From contig WELB01000105.1 of the NCBI GenBank assembly GCA_009602725.1, forward strand, positions 326,959 through 350,461: DNA of 23,503 nt. Direction: 5' to 3'. The DNA comes from Spirogloea muscicola. Its lineage: Eukaryota; Streptophyta; Zygnematophyceae; Spirogloeales; Spirogloeaceae. The notes under the pieces were generated by a model. The model was not told the origin of the DNA. It saw only the letters and a list, made by a program, of their open reading frames with translations, and searched no databases. This document shows, piece by piece, positions 10,601-20,310 of the stretch (its first letter is position 1; each line of letters begins with the position of its first letter). Position numbers and translations under genes: made by a program.

Positions 10601-10761
10601 TTCGAGCTTTCGAGTGAAGTTGCTAGCTCTCTGCTTGTTTAACGATAGAACAACTGAACAGGACAGGGCTACTCCAGCGTCCAACCATCGGCTGTGAGAA
10701 AGGCGACGATCCTCCAGAGCGCGAGGGCAGCCAGAAGCGCGAGCGCGACGGCGAGTATCAT
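7648..10761 (-). CDS. Membrane-anchored short-chain dehydrogenase/reductase, DHRS7-like, complete 12-exon gene (323 aa)
   Basis: It is an NAD(P)(H)-dependent oxidoreductase of the classical SDR fold; the substrate is unknown. Exons, in transcript order: 10761-10686, 10522-10467, 10248-10215, 10074-9976, 9760-9612, 9441-9403, 9199-9107, 8894-8796, 8653-8576, 8331-8248, 8006-7941, 7746-7648. They total 972 bases, all introns GT-AG with matching phases. Residues 2-23 form one hydrophobic segment (start MILAVALALL), then FLTADADLTLL as in DHRS7 proteins. Motifs: cofactor-binding TGASQGIG (49-56), NAAYA at 132-136 where NNAG is usual, Asn157, catalytic Ser185, Tyr198 and Lys202 (YAATK), and PGPI after the active site. 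The C-terminal part (EEAWISRHPVLFFMYVDQYL, then MKRIGPSRMKALK) also follows the DHRS7 pattern. The start was chosen because the hydrophobic anchor should be N-terminal; an in-frame ATG at 10881 would add 40 Ala/Arg/Ser-rich residues. A microsomal or organelle membrane location is inferred from the anchor. Confidence 0.95.
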
Positions 10762-10955
10762 CCCAGCTGCATCCGCCCCGCGTGCTCTTGCGCGAGCAGA
10801 GGCGCGGCTGCGGCCGGTCACAGCAGCAGCCGACGCGTCCGAGCTGCTTGGGACGCCGCTCGGCTGCCAGTGGTACTTCAAGCTGCCGCCGGTGACCCGA
10901 GCTGCCGTCTCCGGGCCGCGCGCCTGAGCCAGGCCCGTCGCGTCAAGTGAAGAGT
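10762..10955 (-). promoter_or_regulatory. GC-rich upstream region of the SDR gene
   Basis: This is the presumed promoter and leader of the minus-strand SDR gene. It is GC-rich up to about 10940 and then passes abruptly into repeat R2 at 10956, so the proximal promoter is probably under 200 bases unless it includes repeat DNA. An alternative in-frame ATG for the SDR lies at 10881. No specific element was recognised. Confidence 0.4.
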
Positions 10956-11109
10956 GCGGCTGCTCATATGAAAAGAGCGGCTGTGAAGCCGGGCAGGTGC
11001 AATACAGAGGGTGTTAAGGACTGGAATAGCAAGCTAGGCTGACAGGGCGCTCTCATACACCCCGTGTCAGCAGTAAGGGGAAGTCACAGGTGAGCTGAGG
11101 GAGGGAGAA
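10956..11109 (+). repeat. Dispersed repeat R2, right copy
   Basis: It matches the copy at 365-510 block by block in the same orientation: GCGGCTGCTCATATGAAAAG, a degenerate hairpin core at about 10979, CTGACAGGGCGCTCTC, CCCGTGTCAGCAGTA, then GAGCTGAGGGAGGG. Together the two copies bracket the block of three genes as direct repeats about 10.6 kb apart. Confidence 0.75.
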
Positions 11110-11274
11110 CAACTCCGCTGCGCAAGCCCGAGGATGCTGCAAAGTGATGTCCAACATTGTACAACATTGCGTATGTAAGGGGCCTTAAAGCTCACAGCGA
11201 CTCCAGTGGATAACAGCGCGCGGTGCGCATGAAATAAAAAGGAGCTCACTGTTAGTCAGAAGACTGTTCAGGCT

Positions 11275-11405
11275 GAAGCTAGTGCAAAAAGTGGGGTACA
11301 TGCAATGTAGCCCTATGCAAAGAGAGGATAGTGTAACAGAGTGACTGCAGACTGAAAACGAAAGTCAGTACCCAGAAGTGAGCACATCTATTCCGACAGG
11401 CTAAC
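11275..11405 (+). repeat. Dispersed repeat R3, first copy
   Basis: It begins GAAGCTAGTGCAAAAAGTGG, passes through CCCTATGCAAAG and GTCAGTACCCAGAAGTGAGC, and ends TTCCGACAGGCTAAC. The same ordered blocks occur at about 14113-14226 in direct orientation, with substitutions and length differences. Confidence 0.65.
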
Positions 11406-13165
11406 CAGTGGGACGTGCGACTTAGGCCAAAAGCCCACCGGAAGGCCGCCTTACAATCAGCTCGACCATGACTGCCATGTAGTGCACCCTGCGCCTTTTC
11501 CACACCCTGTACTTCAACAGAAGGCTCTGCTGTAATGGTTGAGCAACCTCGAATGCTGCTGCAGGGACCTCGATTTAGCGGCTGCTTATTACGATTGCAT
11601 CAACAGGCCAGGTTGGGACGGGCAACCTGGGCCAACTCAACATGGCGTGCTAATTGCCTTGTGATCTTTCAGGCCACGCAGTGACTGCATCAGAAGTTGT
11701 TGACTTCGATAATCTCGACACTGTTGCGTCTCACTTTTACTGCCCTGCCTAGACCACCTCGGTAATATAGGATATGGGCTGGGCATGCACAGCCTGTCTC
11801 CGTCCAAGGGGCGCAACATATTTCTTTGCACAGCTTAGCAAGCAACGGTCCAAGCTCTGTGCAGAATAATTGCTCAAAGACCACTGACGAGGAACCCTAC
11901 AGGCAGTCCTACTCCATAGCTTAGCATAAGCACTCTTCCTAATCTGCAGCCTTCACGATGTAGCATCTCTTCCATTGTCCTTGTATTGATATCCTCAAAT
12001 TCTTGCCGATCACAAAATTGACCTGAAAATCTTGAATAAAGCAAAAGGGAACGATCAGCACTAGTCGTCATGTCGTTAAAGCATTGAGTAAACTTTGACT
12101 GGAACGCATAAACGAGGGTAATGCCTGATGGAAGACGGAAGTGGAAGACAAGGTCCAGGATGTGCATACTCTTGCCAACAACGTATGCATGTACTAGTGA
12201 GAGGTGAGGCTCAGCAAGAAAGGGATAAGCACAGTGACAGCTTACTGTCCTATCAGCACATTGAAATACGTGAATAACATGGCCACACAATAACCACGAA
12301 TTTAAATAATAAAAGGAGAAGGCTGCTTGCTCTTTTAGGAGACCGCGACTGTGAGAGGCCAAATCAGAAAGGTGCAGAGGTGACTACCCAGAGGGCGAGC
12401 AGCACCAGCAAATAGGTCGGGCATGTAAACTACCAACACCGCTAGCCACACGCTGGAAATGCCACCCAGGAGCTCAGCAAGCCCTAGCCAGAAGCCGGAA
12501 AATTAGACAGACTAGCAGCAGGAGAAAGCACGCAGGACGGCGGCTTGTTTACATACTTCACTATAGCACAAACTGATTCACTTGTATCAGATCGTCACCT
12601 GCAGGGACTCCAAGAAGAGCGGGGCACAATGGAATGATGGGGTTTGGGGATGAAGGCGTACAGCACAGCGCCGGCCGAGGTTAAGCATGGAGAGGAGGCC
12701 ACTTTCATGACGTGGCGCATGTTGGTGCATCGAAAGTGGGGCCCAACAAATGTGCAGGGGGCATCCTGGGCTCGGCGGCCCAGCCTCCTCCAATGTGGCT
12801 TGACCTCCTCCAGCAGCTGTGCGACAAGCGATGACACAACGAGCACATTCAGCAGCCAGATTTAGCGCCGAGGGCTCGTCGGCCTGGTATTTCGTTTGCG
12901 TTCCTCAGCTTCACTACAGCAAAGTCCAGGCGCTTGCATCTGCAGGTCAACCGTGCCAATCTTACTGCCTTCAATATCAGCGGGGCTCGTGCCGAATTGC
13001 TCTTACTTGTGCCTGTCGACCAGGGTTACAAAATGGCTTTCAGAATTGCCATTTGATTTTCAGAGTTGTCTGTGCTTTCTTGTCGGGGCTTCCATACACC
13101 ACCGTATCCAATCATTGCGGGCCTTTCTGAGCGATCAGGGAGAAGAAGCTCTCCGAAGGGGCAAT
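11406..13165. other. No gene recognised; several unassigned open frames
   Basis: Two areas deserve mention. A 162-codon minus-strand frame spans 11874-12362; its translation is not recognised, and its first codons lie in a degenerate hairpin core near 12350. A minus-strand stretch at 12599-12846 is open in more than one frame and ends in a good splice-donor context (CTGCAG|GTGACG at about 12599), so it might be an exon of an unrecognised or decayed minus-strand gene. No acceptor, partner exon or known domain could be joined to it. The plus-strand frames around 12819-13252 run into the hairpin repeat and are not supported. Confidence 0.4.
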
Positions 13166-13183
13166 GGCTGTGAAGGCCAGCCC
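13166..13183 (+). repeat. Hairpin repeat core
   Basis: GGCTGTGAAGGCCAGCCC, followed by AAAATGC. It is a member of the GGCTGG...CCAGCC family. Confidence 0.75.
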
Positions 13184-13359
13184 AAAATGCAGCGGATTGA
13201 TTCTGAAGGGGCAGGGGAGCGCGACCTCGTAACTACGCAAGGGGGCTACTAAGATTGGGTTCTCAAGAACCTAGAGAAGATGAGCTGCAATCGTGGTAAT
13301 AACAGCCATCGGCCACCTATGGAAGACCTATGTGTTTAGCTTGGACTTACACACCTTGA

Positions 13360-13730
13360 CCATTTCGAACCTTGTCCATTCTTTTCGGGATTTCACAGCC
13401 CTCCGCCCCTTGGGGAGAGCTTACTTCTTTACAGCTCTTGCCCCCCTTTGGAAGAGCTTCTTAAGTACTTGGAAACCCTTCTAGTTCCTGGTACTGGCTT
13501 CATTTCCTTTATATTCAATGCGCACCGCTTTCAGTGGTGACTGAATGTTACGTAGCTGCTTGATTCCATGTGTGCTAGCTTTAGCGTTTTCCCTTGGCTC
13601 CTTCGACCTTCATTATTTTTTGCTCCCTCGACCTTTGTTCTTTCTTTTATCTGGGCTGGCCTGTCCCAGCCACCGCCCTCTCATGGACGCGTCTTTCTTC
13701 TCTCAGTCTGGCTGGCATTTCACAGCCGAT
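13360..13730 (-). repeat. Cluster of inverted-orientation hairpin repeats
   Basis: It has the reverse-sense family signature: CCTTGTCCATTCTTTTCGGG at about 13371 followed by a degenerate core, then clear cores at 13653-13672 (GGGCTGGCCTGTCCCAGCC) and 13709-13727 (GGCTGGCATTTCACAGCC). Pyrimidine-rich text rich in CTT and TTC separates them. Open frames across this cluster (13545-13991 and others) are repeat-derived. Confidence 0.65.
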
Positions 13731-14112
13731 TCTTTCATATCAGCAGCCGCTTTTCCGTGGATGTCCTCTTCCACCTCTAGCAGCCGCATGTGCGAAGAGC
13801 TAAGTTGCCCCGACAGCAGGGGCAGCCCACAGCGATGCTGCTGCGGGAGCCCAGCCCGGCCGTTTTGCCGCAGCCTGGCAGGTGGCCAGGTCGTGCCTCC
13901 TGCGTCACCGTGTGGCCACCACGCACTTCAGGCCAGCCACCCGCCCCGCCTCGCCGCGGTCGACGCCGGAGAAGCAGAGAACGACAGATAGCGAGGCGCG
14001 CGGAGCGTCTAAGGGAGGCGCGGTGTGCGACAAGATGAAAGTGCTCGCCCATTGAGGCGACAAGGGAGGCCAAATCGAGCCAACATACACTTACAGGCTA
14101 AAGTAGTGCGCA
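13731..14112. other. GC-rich stretch, no gene recognised
   Basis: Positions 13790-14035 are GC-rich and open in several frames on both strands; none is recognisable. At 14036-14055 the sequence GAAAGTGCTCGCCCATTGAG appears, identical to the inner end of the 115-bp inverted-repeat arms at 23168-23501, marking an edge of a repeat fragment. Confidence 0.45.
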
Positions 14113-14226
14113 GAAGCTAGTGCGAAAAGCGGTGCCCTATGCGCTGTTCATTGTGCTAAGCTAGCAGGGTGGAGGGGGACGTCAGCACCCACGAGATTGA
14201 GCACACAGAAGTCCGACAGGCTTAAC
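14113..14226 (+). repeat. Dispersed repeat R3, second copy
   Basis: It begins GAAGCTAGTGCGAAAAGCGG and ends GTCCGACAGGCTTAAC. It shares the ordered blocks of the copy at 11275-11405, with a shorter middle. Confidence 0.6.
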
Positions 14227-14774
14227 TTTGGGAATGAGGAGCACCGCCACGAAAAGCCAGTGGCGACGGGGAGGGCGGTTGTGGCGGGCCAGCGCATCGG
14301 CTGCCCGGCCGCTCCCGTGGTGGCACGCTGCTTCGGGTCCAGCCCGCCCCGCCCACGCGGCTCCCCCGACCCCTTCTCTCCCCCTCTCTCTTCTCGGAGA
14401 GGCTTGAGCAGGGCTTTTGGGCTGGCTTTTCCAGCCCCTATTCTCAATGGGCGAGCATTTTCTTGAGCTTCCATTCGCGTAGTCACTTGCACAAACGTGG
14501 CTCTCCGGTCCCTTTGGGACCTCCTTCTGTCCAGTCTTCTGCCTGCTGCGGCAGCCCCTGGGAGCCCTGGCTGCCGTGGCGACCGCCGCCATGGCGACCT
14601 TTGTTGATGCAGTCCATCTGCTCCGCTTGGCCTTCCTTTCGTATCTTCCGAAAGTCGCACCTTCTCCGGGACACCTGGCTGCTGCCTCCTCCATGTCCTC
14701 ACCCGGCCGCCCTGGTGCTGTGCTACCTAACACACGCTTTATTCAACCTTGTTCAGTTTCATGTGGGGTGGTCT

Positions 14775-14855
14775 TCACAGCCACGCCCCCTTTGTTGAAG
14801 CTGCTTTTGCCTCCACCAACCCCACGGGCCCAACTGCAGTGTCAAAATCGGCCAT
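14775..14855 (-). pseudogene. Truncated copy of the MAD-start ORF in unit A
   Basis: The 26-residue frame starts MADFDTAVGPVGLVEAKAA and stops after a sequence containing a hairpin-type repeat (GGCTGTGAAGACC). Unit C keeps a 63-residue version with nearly the same first 19 residues at 22525-22716. The unit A copy therefore looks broken by repeat insertion or deletion. The function of either is unknown. Confidence 0.4.
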
Positions 14856-16086
14856 CTGCGGCCTGCCAACGGGGGGCGCCCGCGATCCATACCGGCAGCA
14901 AAGCACGTTGATCTTCCCTGAGCGTTTAGTATGTGCTTAAGAGTGAGTCCAGACGGCGGCGCCAGCGGGTACTTCTCGGCGCCGTAATGCCTTTATCCAG
15001 CACGCTTGCCAGTTGTCACATTGACGGTTTGTACTCTCGCCATACTGAGTAACCACTTCGATTTCTGCCTTCATGCGATGATTCCTCACCGCCTGGATCT
15101 CGGGGGGATCTCCAAGTGGCCAAGTCTCTTCAGATCAACGAACTCCTTCCAAATGTGGTTTCATAGCACAAACTGTGCAGCCCATTCTAGTGATGACCAT
15201 TAAGCTACTTTTGAGTTCCTTTGGTCCACTGCCCTACATTCAGGGACCTTCATCAGCAGTCCACATTATGCTGTTAAATTCGCCAAACACAACCTTACAG
15301 TAGAATGTCATTGCTATCGTCCTGAACGATCAACCAAAAGAAAATGTCGAGTTACAGTGCAGAGCCTCTCATTCTGTAGGCCAGCTGCTGTGTCATTTCT
15401 CCACAGCAAGCAGTCTGACATGACCGTAATCCCGTCAGTGCGCGCGGCATGCTTGACAGCAGGTGCAAAACGAGGCTAGTATACGGCGCGTGTCCAGATG
15501 GATATGAGGCACAATACAGATATTTGAGATTGTACTAAATCGCGTGAGCTTGCAGCGGTGTATAATAGAAGCAGCGGCTTGTCCATGGCAGGAGTTTAGC
15601 ACTCTCGTCTAGAGAACGTCCACAGGTGCATCGCAAATCTTTGATACTGGCTAATTCTCCTTGTCATGAGAGTGTCGTATACAAAAGAAAGAGACCAGTG
15701 ACGAGCACGTGGTCCCTATTTGGACCTGAGCAGCCCAAATGTGTGCTTGAGGAGCTTTCAGAATACTCAAGCATTCTATACCAAGTATCGCTACTGGGTT
15801 GAATGGACTACAAAGCTTGTCTTGCATAAGAGGCTATTCACATCCCATGCTACTTCCATCCCAGCTGGTAAAGCGGGCGAGAGCAGGTAGAAGCAGGGGC
15901 AGGAGCAGGCAGGGAGACAAGGGGAGTGGGACGAGCGAGGGGAAGAGAAGGGCCGAATCTCCCATGGCATGGCCTCCGAGATGCTGCTGCTGCCCAAATG
16001 AAACGCAAGCAGGCTGCCGCTCTCCAGAAGCGTAAGCGATAGGCTCGGTAAATGCATGGCCTCGTGCGAAGCGGTTGTTACTGCCG

Positions 16087-16395
16087 TCAAAACAACGAGG
16101 CTGGCAGCCGATACGCCGGCGCCGGCATCGTTGCACCAGTGCCGCCACTGCCATTGCCGACGACGCTTCCATGGGCACCAGCGGGGAGGCTGGCGCCCTG
16201 GTAAGCCATGCCACAGGGCACGCTGCCGCCGCGGTACAGGTTGGGGGCGCCGGTCTGGGAGGTGGAGGAGGCGCCGCGCCACCGGCGGATGGTCGCGGGC
16301 CTGCGCCGGGCTCCACGCTGAGCGGCTGTTCCCATGCGCTTCCTCAGATACCTCAACACCACCTGCCTGGCGATGTTTATCAGCACGTAGTGCAT
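16087..16395 (-). CDS. Putative 102-aa ORF of unit A, unknown function
   Basis: It runs from ATG (context CACAATGCAC) to TGA, 103 codons, exactly the same length with no internal gap as the ORF of unit C at 20962-21270. The first third is basic and partly hydrophobic (MHYVLINIARQVVLRYLRKR). The middle is Arg-rich (QRGARRRPAT) with GASSTSQTGAP, and the end is Gly/Ser/Ala-rich (GSGGTGATM). The frame is also open upstream of the ATG because the DNA is GC-rich, and a second overlapping frame (15791-16540 minus, 249 codons) is open as well, so coding status is uncertain. No family is recognised. It could be the first exon of a duplicated gene or a non-coding repeat. Confidence 0.35.
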   Translation of the reverse strand: MHYVLINIARQVVLRYLRKRMGTAAQRGARRRPATIRRWRGASSTSQTGAPNLYRGGSVPCGMAYQGASLPAGAHGSVVGNGSGGTGATMPAPAYRLPASLF

Positions 16396-16916
16396 TGTGG
16401 GGTCGCCGGACGCCGGTGCGGGCCGGAGCTGGCGGGCCGAGCCTGGCTTGGGCGCTGAAGCAGAGAGGAAGAACGAGCTGAGTCCAAGTGAGGCGATGGC
16501 AAAGGGAGGGGCCGAGCCCAGAGGGACTGGACAAGGCCAAGGCGCGGAGGTGCGGGGAGGGGCTGCTGGGCTCCTGCGGCGGCGGCTTGCGGCAAGGCTT
16601 GGCGACGAGAAGAGGCGGTGGGGAGGAGGCAAGGCGAGTGGCTCTTAGCCGGAGCCAAGTTGGGCTTTGAGCTGGGCAGCGGCCCCCGGTTCCACGGGGG
16701 GGGGGCGGGGCGCAGGGACCCCCGCAGCCGATCAGGGGAGGCTACCATTAAGCGGACAATATGATTGAGGGGAGGGGGAGAGCGGGCGGGAGGAGGGTGG
16801 TTGGACCGGTGCCTGGACAGCGCCCCCTAGGGTTCCTTGACTGCTTCCTTGACTTTGCCCCTGCGGCCGCCACGTGGCAGGTGCTTGCTCCACCGCGTAA
16901 CTTGCCCTTCCCTTCC

Positions 16917-17010
16917 TTCGCACTCCGGCTCCTTCAGACCTTGTCCATTCCTTTGGGCTGGCCTCTCCCAGCCACCAGTCAATCTGGCCGCGCTTTCTTC
17001 CCTTCAGAGA
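16917..17010 (-). repeat. Dispersed hairpin repeat, inverted copy of 228-312
   Basis: On the minus strand this reads GCGGCCAGATTGACTGGTGG, a hairpin core (16955-16973), then CCCAAAGGAATGGACAAGGTC and CTGAAGGAGCCGGAGTGCG. It parallels the copy at 228-312 almost base for base. The two copies are inverted relative to each other and 16.6 kb apart. Confidence 0.8.
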
Positions 17011-17600
17011 GTCCGTCACATGTATAAAGATTGGTCAAGAGATCTAGCTGCGACGATTGAGCGGAGGCCGCATCGTTTTGTGTGCCTTTTCCAATCTCCA
17101 CTTCGCGTCTTCTGTTTGGGCTGACCGCTTGCGTCCTTCCTTTCTCTTCTTTGTTTGCTTTGAATGAGCTATTCCTTCCTGTCCTGCCGTAGACCTCGTG
17201 CCCTGGAGGAGGAGGAGAGGCACTATAATGGCCACCCCCCAGGCGACCACGTCTTCCCAAGTGCCACGGACGTGTACGGCGGCTACAGAACGAAGTGGTC
17301 TTCCCTCCTCCATCGCCTGGCACTGCATGTCGATGCCCGCCGACGTAGTCGGGCGGGTAGCTTAGGACATTCTAGCGTCCTGCAAGCCATCGTTGCATGC
17401 TAGAGAATGCGGCTATCATTGAGTCTACAGCGCTCCTAGGCACTCGCGATACACCAGCGAGCTGGTCGTGCTTTAGCCCAGGCTAATGGCTTCCGTGGTG
17501 GTGGTTTGGCTCCTCAGTATAGCTTGTCAGATATGCATGTGCTCACTCGGGAATGCTAGTGTCCCCTTAGCCAGCTGAAGGACATCTGTAAGGCCCGAAG
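17011..17600. other. No gene recognised
   Basis: A minus-strand frame at 17044-17328 includes a hydrophobic stretch (VAWGVAIIVPLLLL) after an unremarkable N terminus, but it has no recognised family and the same bases are open in other frames. Positions 17405-17600 contain nothing identifiable. Confidence 0.4.
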
Positions 17601-17639
17601 TGGCCTCCCTTTCAATTTCATGCACACCGCAGGCATTCT

Positions 17640-18470
17640 CCCTGGACCTTGAACAAAGTTCGGATGGACCAGGAACGCGCCAAAGCCACGGGTTTGAGAG
17701 GCCAATTTTAGGGGGGACTGAACAAGGTTCAGGGCAACCTCATTTCTGGGCTGGCCAAGCACAGCTATCGCCCTTACTGAAAGAGCCTCTCTCAATGGCA
17801 CGCTCCGAACCTTTTGGACCTTGTTATTCGGGCTGGCTTTCCACGGCCACGCCCATTTGTGGGACTCCAGCCCAGAAGCAGGGCTTTCAACGCAAGGCAA
17901 ATGGCGGTGAGAGGCCAGCCCAAAGGGTTGTACGAGGTCTAGATTGGCCAGAAGGCGCAAAAAGGAGGATACCATACTCCATGACTTCTGCAAGTGGGCG
18001 TTCAATTACCTGTAGCCAGCAAGTGCAGATCAGAGGGTCAGAGATTGCTTCACCCCGACGGACCCTGGAGGCAGGATGCAGCAGCCAAGGTGCGGCCTGC
18101 CCGCTAGTGGAACGGCAAATGCCAAGGACTGCGGCAGGAGATGGCCCTTCAGACCTAGTACACCACTTTGATGGCTGGCCTCTTACAGCCATTGCCTTGC
18201 ATTGATTGAGCTGTTCCTCCCAATAGGAAATGCGCAGCCATCGCCTTGCTTCTGGATAGCAGTTTCTTGCTCTTTCCACTAATGCCTCTGAGGAGGAAAT
18301 GAAGCAGATCTTCCAGTATGGGCGAGGGTTGTGACAAAAGTAAGAAACGAACAGCTCTCTTTATGCAAGGCAATGGCTGAGAGAGAAATAGCTCATTTCA
18401 AGGGTGCGAGAGCTGTGGAAAGCCAGCCCGAGAATCATGGACAAGGTCCGTGAACAGCCAAAAGACATGA
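17640..18470. repeat. Cluster of hairpin repeats in both orientations
   Basis: Cores occur at 17830-17848 (GGGCTGGCTTTCCACGGCC), 17904-17921 (GGCGGTGAGAGGCCAGCCC), 18173-18190 (GGCTGGCCTCTTACAGCC) and 18412-18429 (GCTGTGGAAAGCCAGCCC). The flanking ACCTTG / CAAGGT words point in the matching directions (for example 17640-17660, 17720-17735, 17815-17825, 18440-18480). The 201-codon plus frame at 17600-18205 and the overlapping minus frames are made of this repeat text and are not considered genes. Confidence 0.65.
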
Positions 18471-18559
18471 ACAAGGTCTGCAAGAGCCAATAGAGCTGCA
18501 TCTAACAATACACCGGAGATGACAGGAGCGCAAGACGCAGAAGAAGTCCAACTTGCGCA

Positions 18560-20200
18560 TGACTGTCCATCATCCAAACATCTGCATAATGTGGTTCCAT
18601 ACGACAAAAATGTGCAGCCTATGCGGTGTAAATTCTGTTCCCATAACCTACTCTTGAGCACCTTCGGTCGACTGACCTACATTTATGATCTTGAGCACAT
18701 TGTTTTTCAGCCATACTTTGAATTCGCCAGATACTTCCTCATTGTTAAGCCTCACTGCTCTCGCTTTCCATGATCAGGATAACAATATAGATTTACAATG
18801 CAGAGGGCCCGGGCCGGTAGGCCGTGTACCCCGGCTGCTCAGCATTTTCTACACAGCAAGCAGTCCGGCATGAGGAACTCCGTCAGTGCGCACGGCATGC
18901 TTGGCAGAAGGTCAAAGCGAGGCTAGTAGTGAGGCGTGTGTGCAGACGAGGATGAGGCACAGAAAATGATATTGTGCTTAATCGAGTGGACAGTGCAGCC
19001 ACCCCTCATAGAAGAAGCGGCTTGTCCATTACAGGTGTATTGCAGATATAGGATCAGTCATGCCTTTCTGTCAGCGAGAGAGTCGTGTACAAGAGCAAGC
19101 CTGGACTAGTCACGAGCATGTGCTCTTTATCATATGTGAGCAAGTAAGTTCAAGTCTTTTGTACCAAGAATGGGTATTGTGCATAATTGAATACAAGGCT
19201 CCGCTTGCATTCAGAAGAGGCTATTCACATTCTCATGCTGCTTCCAGCCACGCTGGTGGAGCGGGCAAGGGCAGGTAGAGGGGTGAGCAGGGTGAGTGCA
19301 GGCAGGGACAAGGGGAGTGTGAAGAGCGAGGGGGAAGAGAAGCGCCGATCCTCTTATGGCATTGCCTCCGGGATGCACCCGCCTACCCAAGATCGTGTGA
19401 TATGCGCTCGGAGGTGCATGGCCTCGTACGAAATGGCTGCATCTGCCATTCTAATCAACATGGCTGGCTGCAGCGAAGCCAGCGCCAGCATCATTGCACC
19501 AGTGCCGCCACTGCCACCGCTAGCGACGCTTCCATGAGCATCATCCGAGCCGCTGGCATCCTAGTAAGCCATGCACTATCCCGATGCCCTGACTCTAAGA
19601 ACCGGCTGCCGGCGCGGTACATGCTGGGGGCGTCGATCTAGAAGGTGGAGGAGGCGCCGCGCCACCGGTGGATGATCGCGGGCCTGCGCTGCGCTCCACG
19701 CTGAGCCGCTGCTCTCGTGCCCTTCCTTACGACCGCCCTCACCACCAACGCGACGAGTCTTATCGCCAGGCCGTGCATTGTGGGGTCGCCGGACTCCGCC
19801 GCGGGCTTGAGCTGGCGGGCCGAAACTGGGTTGGGCTCGAAAGTAGAGGGAAAGAACGAGCTGAGTCGAAGCGAGGCGGTGGCAGTGAGAGGGGCCGGGC
19901 CCAAAGGGACTGGACAAGGCCGAGGCGCGACGGTGCGGGGAGGAGCTGCTGGGCTCCTGCAGCTGCGGCTTGCGGCAAGGCTTGGCGAGGAGGAGAGGCG
20001 GTGTGGAGGAGGCGAGGAGAGTAGCTCGTTGCTGGGGCCAAGTGGGGCTTTTGAGCTGGGCAGCGTCCCCCCCCCGTTCCTGGGGGGAGGGCGGGACCCC
20101 CGCCCTAACCTTGGGGAGGCAGCCGGTCAGCGCAGCGGGTCAGCGCTTGGGTCCACCCTTGCTTCCGCGGCTGCCACGTGGCGGCTGCTCGCATCCTGCG
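18560..20200 (-). repeat. Duplicated unit B (minus sense, truncated)
   Basis: It aligns with unit A and, in reverse, with unit C. Landmarks on the plus strand: ATGTGGTTCCATA near 18587, CACAGCAAGCAGTCCGGCATGA near 18855, GGCTTGTCCATTACAGGTG near 19018, AGAGGCTATTCACATTC near 19216, the ORF region at 19638-19778, and the GC-rich G-box end at 20175-20180. The part holding the MAD-start ORF is missing, so the unit is cut near 18.5 kb. It is closer in sequence to C than to A across the ORF. Confidence 0.7.
19638..19778 (-). pseudogene. Truncated copy of the 102-aa ORF in unit B
   Basis: It starts MHGLAIRLVALVVRAVVRKG, almost identical to the unit C copy. It then ends at codon 47 with TAG where units A and C have CAG in GASSTSQ. 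Downstream sequence remains alignable but no longer follows one clean frame. It is a decayed copy if the ORF is real, or simply a diverged repeat if it is not. Confidence 0.4.
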
Positions 20201-20213
20201 CCGTCTGTCCCGG

Positions 20214-20310
20214 GAAGAAAGGGCTCGCCCATTGAGGATAGGGGCTGGACAAGCCAGCCCAAAAAAGAATGAACAAAGAACGAGAAGGGGGCCAGAGGAA
20301 GCCAGAGGAA
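20214..20310 (+). repeat. Single arm-like copy of the terminal hairpin repeat
   Basis: AGAAAGGGCTCGCCCATTGA, GGGGCTGGACAAGCCAGCCC (hairpin core 20241-20260), AAAAAAGAATGAACAAAG and GAACGAGAAGGGGGCCAG match the right arm of the inverted repeat at 23387-23501 with a handful of changes. It sits between the head-to-head G-box ends of units B and C. Confidence 0.75.

Larger units (their letters stand above)
14419..16900 (-). repeat. Duplicated unit A (minus sense)
   Basis: This is one of three related units of up to about 2.5 kb. Read on the minus strand it has a CACGTG-containing GC-rich end (G-box 16871-16876), a GC-rich ORF region (16395-16087), an AT-richer middle (about 15.8 to 15.0 kb), a conserved MAD-start ORF remnant (14855-14775), and a terminal hairpin module (14419-14463, GGGCTGGCTTTTCCAGCCCC then TATTCTCAATGGGCGAGC). 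Unit C (20443 to about 23090) has the same order in the opposite orientation, and unit B (about 18560-20180) lacks the last part. Shared unique blocks include GTGCAGCCCA, CACAGCAAGCAGTC, CAGTGCGC, GGCTTGTCCAT and AGAGGCTATTCACAT. No transposase or reverse transcriptase was recognised. Confidence 0.75.

Noticed and set aside
10762-10881. Longer SDR protein starting at 10881
   Set aside because: The extra 40 residues are Ala/Arg/Ser-rich and would move the membrane anchor away from the N terminus, unlike DHRS7-type proteins. It remains possible as an organelle-targeting extension, so it is noted in the SDR entry.
10694-10927. 77-codon plus-strand open frame
   Set aside because: It is antisense to SDR exon 1 and its GC-rich leader.
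13545-13991. 148-codon plus-strand open frame with Phe/Leu/Ser-rich start
   Set aside because: It is a pyrimidine-rich repeat read in one frame. It looks membrane-like only because CTT/TTC triplets give Leu and Phe.
17600-18205. 201-codon plus-strand open frame
   Set aside because: It is composed of hairpin-repeat text (cores at 17830 and 17904) and would encode repeat-derived residues. It has no recognised domain and no GC-rich first-exon character.
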